Below are positions 32,403-41,519 of a stretch of DNA of 64,000 nt, piece by piece. How positions within the stretch are numbered: position 1 is the stretch's first letter; every line of letters starts with the position of its first letter. Source of the stretch: Fodinibacter sp963763015 (GTDB lineage: Bacteria > Actinomycetota > Actinomycetes > Actinomycetales > Dermatophilaceae); assembly GCA_963763015.1 (NCBI GenBank), contig CAVXML010000008.1, forward strand, positions 124,001-188,000, written 5' to 3'. The notes under the pieces are model-generated. The model did not search any database. It was not told where the DNA came from and saw nothing but the letters and a program-made list of their open reading frames with translations. Made by a program: the position numbers and the translations under genes.

Positions 32403-33608
32403 ATGCGCGCAGTGGTGTGGCACGGCAGGAAGGACGTCCGCGTCGACGAGGTTCCCGACCCGCAGATCAAGGACCCCGGCGACGCGATCGTCCGGGTGAC
32501 GAGCACGAACATCTGCGGGTCGGACCTGCACCTGTACGACCCGCTCGGTGCCTTCATGCACGAGGGCGACATCGTCGGCCACGAGGCCATGGGCGTCGTC
32601 GAGGAGGTCGGCTCGGGGGTCACCAACCTCTCACCGGGCGACCGGGTCGTCATGCCGTTCCAGATCTGCTGCGGCACCTGCTGGATGTGCGAGCACGGCC
32701 TGCAGAGCCAGTGCGAGACGACGCAGGTGCGGGGCCAGGGAACCGGCGCCGCCCTCTTCGGCTACTCCGAGCTCTACGGCTCGGTGCCCGGGGGGCAGGC
32801 CGAGTACCTCCGCGTCCCGCAGGCGCAGTACACGCACGTCAAGGTTCCGGACGGGCCGCCGGACGAGCGGTTCGTCTACCTCTCGGACGTCCTCCCCACG
32901 GCGTGGCAGGCCGTGGCGTACGCCGACCCGGAGCCCGAGGGAACCCTGCTCGTCCTGGGGCTCGGCCCCATCGGCGACATGGCGTGCCGGATCGCCCTCG
33001 AGCGGGGCGTCCGGCAGGTCATCGGCGTCGACCTCGTCGACGCACGCCTGGACCGGGCGCGCAGCCGCGGCGTCACCACCGTCGACCTGCGCGACGTCGA
33101 CGACGTCGGCGACGCCGTGCGCGAGCTCACCGGCGGACGCGGCGCGGACGCCGTCGTCGACGCGGTCGGCATGGAGGCGCACGGCTCACCGGTCGCGAAG
33201 GCCGGCCACAAGGCGGTGGGGCTGCTGCCCGACGCCCTCGCCAAGCCGCTCATGACCACCGTCGGTGTCGACCGGCTGAACGCGTTCCACACCGCCGTGG
33301 ATGCCGTCCGCCGCGGCGGGACGATCTCGCTCAGCGGCGTCTACGGCGGCATGGCGGACCCGATGCCGATGATGTCGCTGTTCGACAAGCAGGTGCAGAT
33401 CCGGATGGGGCAGGCCAACGTCAAGCGGTGGGTGCCGCAGATCCTCCCGCTGCTCACCGACGCCGACCCGCTCGGCGTGGAGGCCTTCGCGACGCACCGC
33501 CTGCCCCTCGAGGCCGCCCCGGATGCGTACGCGACGTTCCGGGCCAAGGAGGACGGGATGGTCAAGGTCGTGCTCAGGCCCGGGGTCGCCGCCGCGGACC
33601 TGCCGTGA
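32403..33608 (+). CDS. Zinc-dependent alcohol dehydrogenase
   Basis: This 401-residue medium-chain dehydrogenase has the catalytic zinc ligand region I-C-G-S-D-L-H and G-H-E-A-M-G, a structural-zinc-like cysteine cluster (C-C-G-T-C-W-M-C), and the Rossmann motif G-L-G-P-I-G-D. The long C-terminal domain resembles glutathione-independent formaldehyde dehydrogenases. It would oxidise an alcohol or aldehyde with NAD(P). AGGAGG lies about 9 bases before ATG 32403. Its stop overlaps the GTG of the FAD-Rieske gene, so the two form one redox operon, probably under stress-sigma control given the promoter. Confidence 0.9.
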   Translation: MRAVVWHGRKDVRVDEVPDPQIKDPGDAIVRVTSTNICGSDLHLYDPLGAFMHEGDIVGHEAMGVVEEVGSGVTNLSPGDRVVMPFQICCGTCWMCEHGLQSQCETTQVRGQGTGAALFGYSELYGSVPGGQAEYLRVPQAQYTHVKVPDGPPDERFVYLSDVLPTAWQAVAYADPEPEGTLLVLGLGPIGDMACRIALERGVRQVIGVDLVDARLDRARSRGVTTVDLRDVDDVGDAVRELTGGRGADAVVDAVGMEAHGSPVAKAGHKAVGLLPDALAKPLMTTVGVDRLNAFHTAVDAVRRGGTISLSGVYGGMADPMPMMSLFDKQVQIRMGQANVKRWVPQILPLLTDADPLGVEAFATHRLPLEAAPDAYATFRAKEDGMVKVVLRPGVAAADLP

Positions 33609-35143
33609 CGACGGGAGCGCCCGGCCGCACCTCCGCGTGGTGGGGCCGCCGGGGTCCCGGCCCGGACATCGCCGCCGCGACTGGCGCACCGGCCCCGGAC
33701 GCCCTGCCCGGGGTCGCCGACGTGCTCGTCGTCGGGGCCGGGCTCACCGGGCTCTGCACCGCGGTCCTCCTCGCGCGCGCCGGCCACCCCCCGGTCGTCG
33801 TCGAGGCCAGGGTGGCCGGGGCGGGGACGACCGGTAACAGCACGGCCAAGCTCAGCCTGCTCCAGGGCTCGGTGCTCCAGCGCCTCGAGCAGCACGCTGG
33901 GCCGGAGGTCGTGGCCGCGTACGTGCGGGCCAACCGCGCCGGCCAGCTCTGGCTGCTCGAGGAGCTGAGGAAGCGGTCGGTCGACGTGCAGGCGCATGTG
34001 GCCGTGACGTACGCCGTGAGCGAGCGGGGCGCTCGCGAGGTGACGCAGGAGGCGGAGGTGGCGCGAGCCGCGGGGCTGCCCGTCGAGGACCTCGTCGACC
34101 CCGGGCTCCCCTACCCGGTGCGCGCGGCCATCGGCCTGCCCGACCAGGCGCAGTTCGACCCCCTCGACGTCGTCGACGCCCTGCTCGAGGAGCTGCGGGC
34201 ACGAGGCGGCACGGTCGTCGAGGGTGTCCGGGTCACCGCTGCCTCCTGGTCGCGGCCGTGGCGCGTCGCCACCACGGCCGGCGAGGTCGTGGCGACCCGG
34301 GTGGTCCTCGCCAGCCAGTACCCCGTGATCGACCGCGGCCTGTACTTCGCGCGGCTGCGGGCGAACCGCTCCTACGCCAACGCGTACCGGGTCCCGGATG
34401 CCGCCGACGTGCCGAGGGCGATGTACCTCTCGCTCGACTCGCCGACCCGCTCGATCCGCACCGCCCCCGACCCCGAGGGTGAGCTGCTCGTCGTCGGGGG
34501 GAACGGCCACCAGACCGGCCGGGGCGGCTCGACCCGCAGCAGGGTCGTCGAGCTGGACGCCTGGGCGCGCCAGCACTTCGGTGTCGGGGACCCGGTCTGG
34601 TCGTGGTCGGCGCAGGACTACCAGACCTCGCGCCAGGTCCCCAGCGTCGGCGCGGTGCCGGGCACCGACGGGTCCCTCCTCGTCGCCACGGGGTTCGACA
34701 AGTGGGGCCTGACCAATGCCGCGGCAGCGGCCCACGTGCTGGCGGGGGACCTCCTCGGTGATCCGCCCGAGTACGCCTCGGGGTTGCGCTCGGCCGGGGT
34801 GGACGTCCGTGACGTGGCCCGGTCGCTGCGCCACAACGGGTCGGTCGGAGTCCGGTGGGTCGCCGACCGCGTCGTGCGCGCCCTGCCCGCTGCCCACCCC
34901 GATCCCCCCGCCGAGGGGGAGGGTCGCGTCGAGGGAGGGCCGGTGGGCCCCACCGCCGTGTCCACCGTCGAGGGGCGTACGTGCCGGGTGGCCGCCGTCT
35001 GCACGCACCTCGGGGGCGTGGTGTCGTGGAACGACGCCGAGCGTAGCTGGGACTGCCCCCTGCACGGTTCACGGTTCGCCGCTGACGGCACCCGGCTCGA
35101 GGGCCCGGCGACGACCGACCTCGAGCGGCACGACCCGGCGTGA
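33605..35143 (+). CDS. FAD-dependent oxidoreductase with C-terminal Rieske domain
   Basis: This 512-residue protein of the DAO/glycine-oxidase-like FAD family has the dinucleotide-binding fold V-L-V-V-G-A-G-L-T-G-L near residue 40 and a second conserved part V-A-T-G-F-D-K-W-G-L-T. A Rieske [2Fe-2S] domain closes the chain (about residues 450-505) with C-T-H-L-G-G and C-P-L-H-G-S-R-F as cluster ligands. This fused layout is known in bacteria, but the substrate is not. The GTG start overlaps the dehydrogenase stop (GTGA), suggesting the alcohol dehydrogenase and this protein work on the same compound or in the same stress response. Confidence 0.88.
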   Translation: MTTGAPGRTSAWWGRRGPGPDIAAATGAPAPDALPGVADVLVVGAGLTGLCTAVLLARAGHPPVVVEARVAGAGTTGNSTAKLSLLQGSVLQRLEQHAGPEVVAAYVRANRAGQLWLLEELRKRSVDVQAHVAVTYAVSERGAREVTQEAEVARAAGLPVEDLVDPGLPYPVRAAIGLPDQAQFDPLDVVDALLEELRARGGTVVEGVRVTAASWSRPWRVATTAGEVVATRVVLASQYPVIDRGLYFARLRANRSYANAYRVPDAADVPRAMYLSLDSPTRSIRTAPDPEGELLVVGGNGHQTGRGGSTRSRVVELDAWARQHFGVGDPVWSWSAQDYQTSRQVPSVGAVPGTDGSLLVATGFDKWGLTNAAAAAHVLAGDLLGDPPEYASGLRSAGVDVRDVARSLRHNGSVGVRWVADRVVRALPAAHPDPPAEGEGRVEGGPVGPTAVSTVEGRTCRVAAVCTHLGGVVSWNDAERSWDCPLHGSRFAADGTRLEGPATTDLERHDPA

Positions 35144-35196
35144 CCGAGCGGACGTGACCCGGCCGCCGCGACCCCGCACGAAGGCCCGGGTCGGAG

Positions 35197-35202
35197 TAGG
35201 TT
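35197..35202 (+). promoter_or_regulatory. -10 box TAGGTT of the GAF-ANTAR pair
   Basis: TAGGTT lies 70 bases upstream of the GTG at 35273, so unlike most TANNNT boxes here it would give a leader with a Shine-Dalgarno sequence (GGGAGG). Confidence 0.35.
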
Positions 35203-35272
35203 GGGAGCGTCCCCCCGGGAGGACCGTGACCGGGGAAGGCGACCGCGGCCAGCGCTGTGTTCGGGAGGCGAC

Positions 35273-35995
35273 GTGGCAGAAGTCGACGACCTCCTCACCC
35301 GCCTCGCGCGAGGCATCGTCGAGGGTGCCCACGAGGGCGTCCCCCTGGCCACGCGCATGTGCCGTGCCGCCACTGCCGTTCTCGGCTGCGACGGCGGGGC
35401 CATCACGATCGCCTACACGCGGCCGGAGCGGGTCACCCTCTGCACGACCAACGACGCGGCGCTCGTCATCGAGGAGCAGCAGGACGTGCTCGGGCAGGGC
35501 CCGGGCTCGGACGCCTTCGGCACCGGTGCCTACGCCCGGATGGAGCTCCTGCCGTCCGACGTCGAGCCGGATCGGCGATGGCCGCTCCTGGAATCCTCGG
35601 AGCTCACGAGCCTGGCCCCGGTGGTGGTGCACGCGCTGCCGATCGGGGAGGGCAGCGGCGTCATCGGCGTGCTCACCCTGCACGCGCGGCGACCGAGCCA
35701 CGAGATCGACCTCGACGCCGCGGCCACCGTCACCCGGGTCCTGGCCGCCGCGCTGACGGCCGACGCCGGCACCCAGGACGAGCTCGGGCAGGGGCCGTGG
35801 TCGAAGCGCGCCGAGGTGCACCAGGCGACGGGCATGGTGGTGGCCCAGCTCGGCGTTCCCGAGGACGACGCCCTCGCCCTCATCCGGGCCCATGCCTACT
35901 CCCACGACCAGAGCGTCGCCAAGAGCGCTCAGGACGTGACCACCCGACGGCTGACGTTCTCAGCCACCTCGCAGCAGGAGATCGAGTCCACATGA
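35273..35995 (+). CDS. GAF and ANTAR domain-containing regulator
   Basis: This 240-residue protein has a GAF sensor domain (about residues 20-160) and a C-terminal ANTAR RNA-binding domain (K-R-A-E-V-H-Q-A-T-G-M-V-V-A-Q-L-G-V onward). ANTAR proteins bind two-hairpin RNA motifs and prevent transcription termination. The GAF part may sense redox state or a small ligand. GTG 35273 has GGGAGG four bases upstream. Its stop overlaps the ATG of a second GAF-ANTAR gene (ATGA). Confidence 0.87.
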   Translation: MAEVDDLLTRLARGIVEGAHEGVPLATRMCRAATAVLGCDGGAITIAYTRPERVTLCTTNDAALVIEEQQDVLGQGPGSDAFGTGAYARMELLPSDVEPDRRWPLLESSELTSLAPVVVHALPIGEGSGVIGVLTLHARRPSHEIDLDAAATVTRVLAAALTADAGTQDELGQGPWSKRAEVHQATGMVVAQLGVPEDDALALIRAHAYSHDQSVAKSAQDVTTRRLTFSATSQQEIEST

Positions 35996-36697
35996 GAAAC
36001 ACGACGGTGTCATCACTCCTGGCCGGCGCGACCGCCAGCATGGTCTCCGGGGCACCTGACGTCACCGGCGCCCTGGCCCTCCTGCTGACGCGGCGTGACC
36101 GAGCTCGCGCCCGCCGACGCCGCCGCCGTCCTCGTCGAGACCGAGACCGGGGACCTCGAGCTCCTGGCTGCGACCAGCCACCGGGTCGCCGACCTCGAGA
36201 TGTACCAGGTACAGGCGGACGAGGGTCCGTGCATCGACAGCGTCCGCACCTCCGTGGCGGTGCACGAGTCGGGCACCGAGGCGATCGTCGCCCGGTGGCC
36301 CGTCACCGGGCCGGCGATCGTCGCCTCCGGTTACGCAGCCGTCGCCACGGCTCCGCTCCGCTGGCACGGCCGCAGCTTCGGCGCGCTGAACCTCTTCCGG
36401 GCCGACCCGGACGCCGGCGGTGCTCAGGTCATGGACGTCCAGCCCTTCGCGGATGCTGCCACGATGCTCATCCTGAGCGGCCACTTCTCCGAGACCGACC
36501 TCACGGCCGGCATCCGGAATGCGCTGGAGGGGCGCGCCCTGGTGGAGCGGGCCAAGGGAGCACTCGCCCACGCGCGCTCCCTCGACATGGCCGACGCCTT
36601 CGACGCGCTGGTCCGCCTGGCCGAGCACGAGCAGGTGTCGCTCGGGGAGACGGCCCGCCGGGTCATGGAGCACGCGCGGTCCGGCACCCTGCGCTAG
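35992..36697 (+). pseudogene. Second GAF-ANTAR regulator, frameshifted near its N-terminus
   Basis: ATG 35992 opens M-R-N-T-T-V-S-S-L-L-A-G-A-T-A-S-M-V, the usual N-terminus of this family, but near 36091-36094 the frame must change by one base to continue as V-T-E-L-A-P-A-D-A-A-A-V-L-V-E-T. The rest (GAF, then ANTAR with L-E-G-R-A-L-V-E-R-A-K-G-A-L) is intact to 36697. A shortened protein could start at GTG 36095, lacking the first 34 residues. The span 35992-36697 is one base longer than a multiple of three, in line with a single inserted base. It is either a real mutation or an assembly error in a CGGCG run. A 10-bp hairpin follows. Confidence 0.75.
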
Positions 36698-36714
36698 CCG
36701 GTCAGGACGACGAG

Positions 36715-36748
36715 CGCCGGCCCGCGGTGTCCGTACCCCGGGCCGGCG
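36715..36748. terminator. Hairpin between convergent genes
   Basis: CGCCGGCCCG at 36715-36724 pairs perfectly with 36739-36748 across a 14-base loop. It lies between the GAF-ANTAR gene and the convergent DUF4383 gene and could stop transcription from both sides. Confidence 0.6.
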
Positions 36749-36760
36749 TGGCCGTGTGGG

Positions 36761-37234
36761 TCACCGGCGGTCGGCCAGCCCGCGGTCGAGGACGGTGCGG
36801 CGGGTGGTCAGGAGACCGAGCGCGACCATGCCCACGCCGAGCACGAAGTGCAGCCAGTCGTCGGCGCTGTTGACGGGCACGACGTTGGCCCCGGACTCCT
36901 GGTCGATGAGCAGGCCGTACAGCCAGAGCACCAGGTAGATCGCGCCCCCGGCGAGCAGGTAGGTGCGAGCCGTGTCGACGCGCCGCGCCATCGCGATGCC
37001 CGCGACGCCGAAGAGGAGGTGGACGAGGTTGTGCAGGACGGAGACCTGGAAGATGCCGAACAGCGCGGCCTCCGACTCGTGACCGGCCAGGCTGAGGTCG
37101 TCGTAGTTCGTCGTGATGCCGGGGATGAACCCCAGGATGCCGACGACGAGGAACACCACGCCGACGGCGACAGAAGCCTTCTGCACCGCCGTCCTCGCGC
37201 GGGTGGCGGTGGTGGCAGTGGACTGGCTGGACAT
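36761..37234 (-). CDS. DUF4383 family membrane protein
   Basis: This 157-residue protein has four membrane helices and the DUF4383 features F-L-V-V-G-I-L-G-F-I-P-G-I-T and H-N-L-V-H-L-L-F-G-V-A-G. Function is unknown. The family is frequent in actinobacterial stress regions beside CBS, hemerythrin and DUF2231 proteins, as in this window. ATG 37234 has AGGAGG six bases upstream. A GTGT-N15-GGGTAC promoter candidate lies upstream. Confidence 0.85.
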   Translation of the reverse strand: MSSQSTATTATRARTAVQKASVAVGVVFLVVGILGFIPGITTNYDDLSLAGHESEAALFGIFQVSVLHNLVHLLFGVAGIAMARRVDTARTYLLAGGAIYLVLWLYGLLIDQESGANVVPVNSADDWLHFVLGVGMVALGLLTTRRTVLDRGLADRR

Positions 37235-37272
37235 GGATCCTCCTGTGCTGTGAAGGGATGGACGTCGACCCG

Positions 37273-37297
37273 GTACCCAGCGCACGCCCCCCTACAC
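37273..37297 (-). promoter_or_regulatory. Candidate SigB/SigF-type promoter of the DUF4383 gene
   Basis: On the minus strand GTGT (37297-37294) is followed by 15 bases and GGGTAC (37278-37273), about 40 bases before the ATG at 37234. Confidence 0.45.
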
Positions 37298-37312
37298 CTC
37301 ACCGTCGACACG

Positions 37313-37336
37313 GTTCCCGCCCCCTCCTGGGGGTAG
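37313..37336 (+). promoter_or_regulatory. Candidate stress-type promoter of the epimerase gene
   Basis: GTTC (37313-37316), 14 bases, GGGTAG (37331-37336), then 55 bases to ATG 37392. The spacing is one base shorter than in the best sites. Confidence 0.3.
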
Positions 37337-37391
37337 GAGACGCCTGACCGGAACCGTGGACCGCGACGGTCGACACCGACGAGGAGGCCGC

Positions 37392-38441
<1,050 letters not shown>

Positions 38442-39387
38442 CCCGGGTGACCGTCGTCCCCCGCCCGGAGCAGGCCGAAGGCCTCCTCCAGCACGTCGGC
38501 CACGGTGATGGCGGCCAGGCGCGGGTCCAGGGCTTTCCCGTGGGGGTCACCCGGACGAAGGCCGTCGCCGGGTCCTGGGCGCCACAGCACCCGGTGCAGG
38601 TGCGGGTCGACCCGGGGCCCCCAGAGGGCCGGCGACACGGGCCCGAAGAGGGTGACCGAGGGCGTCGCGAAGGCGGTCGCGAGGTGCGCCACCCCGGTGT
38701 CGCCGCTCAGCACGAGGCTCGCCGTCCCGACCGTGCGGGCGAGCGCCGCGAACGTCTCCCGCCCCGACCGGTCCTCGACCTCGGCCCGGCGCGCGACGGC
38801 GGCGCACCGACCGGCCTCAGCCCGGGTCCCGGTCACGACGACCTCGTGGCCCTGGGCGGCCAGCGCCTCCGCCACCGCCGACCAGCACTCGGCCGGCCAG
38901 CACCGTGACGGCGAGGCGGCTCCGGGGTGCACGACGACGTGGCCGGCCCGGTGGCCCTGCTCGGGCAGCCGCAGGTCGGCGGGGCATGCCGGGCCCCCGG
39001 CCGAGGCGCTCAGCCGGATCCACCGGTCCACCTCGTGCTCGTCGGCGCGCCACGGCGGCCCGTCGTGGCCCGCCTCGGGGTTGGCGAAGGCGACGAGGAG
39101 ACCGGGGTCGAGGCGGGTGAGGACGCGGTGGCTCTGCGGGCCGCGCCCGTGCAGGTCGACGGCCACGGCCGGGCGTCGCACCGCGGAGACGAGGCGGCGG
39201 GTGTCGCCCAGGGCGGGCACCGCGACCACGTCGTCGACCACGCCCAGCGAGGCCAGCCAGTGCCCCAGGGCCCGGGGGCCGGCGAGGGTGACCCGCGAGC
39301 CCGGCCAGGCGCGGCGCACTCCCCGCAGTGCCGGGACCGCGGTGAGCAGGTCCCCGAGCCCCAGGGCCCGGAGGACGACGACGTGGC

Positions 39388-40101
39388 TCACGGCCAGGAC
39401 GGCTCCGTCGAGGCCGCGACGACGAGCTCGCGCACCTCGCAGCCGGGCGGCTGCTGGAGGACGACGAGGACCGTCGCGGCGACGTCCTCCGGGTCGTTGA
39501 GCACGGCATCCGGCCCGGGGCGGTACTGCTCGGTGCGCCCGTCGAAGAAGCGGGTGCGCATCCCACCCGGCACGAGCAGGGTCACCCCGACGCGTCCCGC
39601 GAGCTCTGCGGCCAGGGCACGGGTGAAGCCGACGACGCCGAACTTCGAGGCGCAGTACGCCGTCGCGTCACCGACCGCCTTCAGGCCCAGGGTCGACGCC
39701 ACGGTCACCACCCGCCCGCGCCGCTGCTCGAGGTGCGGGAGGGCCGCCCGCAGCACCGCGGCGGTCCCGAAGAGGTTGACCCGCACGACCCGCTCCCAGT
39801 CCTCGGTGGGGACCTCGGACAGCGGTCCGCACGCGTCGGTCCCCGCCGCGGTGACGACGGCGTCCGGGGGCCCGACCGTCGCCACGAGCCGGTCGACGGC
39901 GGCCGCCGCGGCCGCCGAGTCGGACAGGTCGGCCACGACGTGCGCCGTGCCGGCGTCCTCCGGTGGAACGAGGTCGATGACGGCCGCGGTGCCACCCGCC
40001 TTGGTGACCGCCGCGACGACGGCGGCCCCGAGGCCGCTGGAGCCGCCGGTCACGAACACGGTGCCGAGGGACGGGATGGGGGTGGGCGAGGTGGCGCTCA
40101 C
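39388..40101 (-). CDS. SDR-family oxidoreductase
   Basis: This 237-residue classical short-chain dehydrogenase has T-G-G-S-S-G-L-G at residues 19-26, the conserved V-N-L-F-G, the catalytic S-T-L-G-L and Y-C-A-S-K. It contains no extra domain. In the heptose operon it may set stereochemistry or oxidise a sugar carbon; it is too short to be an HldD-type extended SDR. Start and stop each overlap neighbours by GTGA, so it is firmly part of the operon. Substrate unknown. Confidence 0.87.
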   Translation of the reverse strand: MSATSPTPIPSLGTVFVTGGSSGLGAAVVAAVTKAGGTAAVIDLVPPEDAGTAHVVADLSDSAAAAAAVDRLVATVGPPDAVVTAAGTDACGPLSEVPTEDWERVVRVNLFGTAAVLRAALPHLEQRRGRVVTVASTLGLKAVGDATAYCASKFGVVGFTRALAAELAGRVGVTLLVPGGMRTRFFDGRTEQYRPGPDAVLNDPEDVAATVLVVLQQPPGCEVRELVVAASTEPSWP

Positions 40102-41519
40102 AGGAGGTCTCCGAACTCGATGGACTGCAGGGTGGCGGTCGTCGACCGCCCGGACAGGTAGGGGAGGAGGACGACGCGCCCGCCCCAGGTGCGCAGGACC
40201 TCGGCCTCGGGCAGCTCGGTCCCCTCGTAGTCGCCGCCCTTGGCCCAGACGTCCGGGCGCAGGCGGTGCAGCGCCCGGCGCGGGTCGTCCTCGTCGAACA
40301 CGACGACGGCATCCACGCAGGACAGGCCGAGCAGGACCCGGGCCCGGTCCGCCTGGGAGTGCACCGGCCGCCCCGGGCCCTTGAGCCGCCGCACGGACGC
40401 GTCGGAGTTGAGCAGGACGACCAGGCCGTCGCCCATCCCCCTCGCGGCCTCCAGGGTGGCGACGTGCCCTGCGTGCAGCACGTCGAAGCAGCCACCGGTC
40501 GCGACGAGCGAGCCGCCGCGGCGGCGCAGGTCACGCACGAAGGTCTCGGCGTTCGCCGACTCGTCGGTGGGTCGCGCCCCACGGGGTGCGGGGAGGGGTG
40601 GGTACGGCTCCGGTGTCGTGGTGGGCCGGTCGCCCAGGGTCGGCCGGATGCCGGACGCCCCGCCCGCGACGACGAAGTCACCTGCCCGGGCCACCGCGTC
40701 GACGACCGACTCGGTGGTGGTCCGGCCGCGGGCCAGCGCGGCGGCCGCAGCACCGGCGAACCGGTCACCCGCGCCGCACGTGTCACCGGATGCGGGGACC
40801 GCGGGGGCGAACAGGGGCTCGCTCGCCGTCGTGGCCACCCAGGCTCCGCGGTGCCCGCCGGTCACCGCCACCGCCCGCGCCGACCAGCGGCCGAGCAGGC
40901 TGCGGGCGACGACGTCTCCGGGCGCGTCCGGCATCCGCGCCCATGCCCGGGCCTCGGTCAGGTTGGGCGTGACGAGCGCGCACCCCTCGACGGGGTCGGC
41001 GCCGCGCGGGTGCGGGTCCCAGACCACCGGTCGGCCCGACGCCCGTCGGCTGAGGGCCTCGCGCACGGTCGGGTCCGCGGTCGTCCCACCGCCGTAGCAG
41101 GAGACGAGCACGACGTCCGCCCGGAGGACGGCCGCCTGCGCCTCGGCGGTGAGCCCACCGACCGGGTGGCCGGGACCGCCGGTGTCGATGCGGGCGATGG
41201 ACTGGCCTCCCGCCCGGACGCGGGTCTTGACCCGAGTCGGCCCGTCGTGACCCAGGGGGAGCACCGTCACCCCGGCCTGCTCGAGCAGCCCTTGGAGCTG
41301 CTGTCCCTCGGAGTCCCCGGCGAGGGGGGCGACCAGCGTGACGTCGACGCCGTCGCGCGTCGTGAGCATGGCCGTGAGGCCGGCGCCGCCGGGCCGGGCC
41401 GACACGGTGTCGACGTCGACGACGGGGGCGGGTGCATCGGGGCACACCCGGTCGACGTGCCCGTGGACGTCCCGGTCCAGCAGGGCGTCACCGACGACGA
41501 CGACGTGGCGGCGGTTCAC
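40098..41519 (-). CDS. hldE: Bifunctional heptose-7-phosphate kinase/heptose-1-phosphate adenylyltransferase
   Basis: This 473-residue two-domain enzyme has a PfkB-type kinase (residues 1-310) with V-V-G-D-A-L-L-D near the start and the anion-hole/catalytic S-G-D-T-C-G-A-G-D. A nucleotidyltransferase (about 335-473) follows, with G-G-C-F-D-V-L-H-A-G-H (HxGH motif) and the W-A-K-G-G-D-Y end motif. HldE phosphorylates D-glycero-D-manno-heptose-7-phosphate at C1 and, after GmhB removes the 7-phosphate, adds AMP to give ADP-heptose. The GmhA and GmhB activities are encoded as fusion domains in the same operon. GTG 41519 overlaps the upstream stop (GTGA). Confidence 0.9.
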   Translation of the reverse strand: MNRRHVVVVGDALLDRDVHGHVDRVCPDAPAPVVDVDTVSARPGGAGLTAMLTTRDGVDVTLVAPLAGDSEGQQLQGLLEQAGVTVLPLGHDGPTRVKTRVRAGGQSIARIDTGGPGHPVGGLTAEAQAAVLRADVVLVSCYGGGTTADPTVREALSRRASGRPVVWDPHPRGADPVEGCALVTPNLTEARAWARMPDAPGDVVARSLLGRWSARAVAVTGGHRGAWVATTASEPLFAPAVPASGDTCGAGDRFAGAAAAALARGRTTTESVVDAVARAGDFVVAGGASGIRPTLGDRPTTTPEPYPPLPAPRGARPTDESANAETFVRDLRRRGGSLVATGGCFDVLHAGHVATLEAARGMGDGLVVLLNSDASVRRLKGPGRPVHSQADRARVLLGLSCVDAVVVFDEDDPRRALHRLRPDVWAKGGDYEGTELPEAEVLRTWGGRVVLLPYLSGRSTTATLQSIEFGDLL

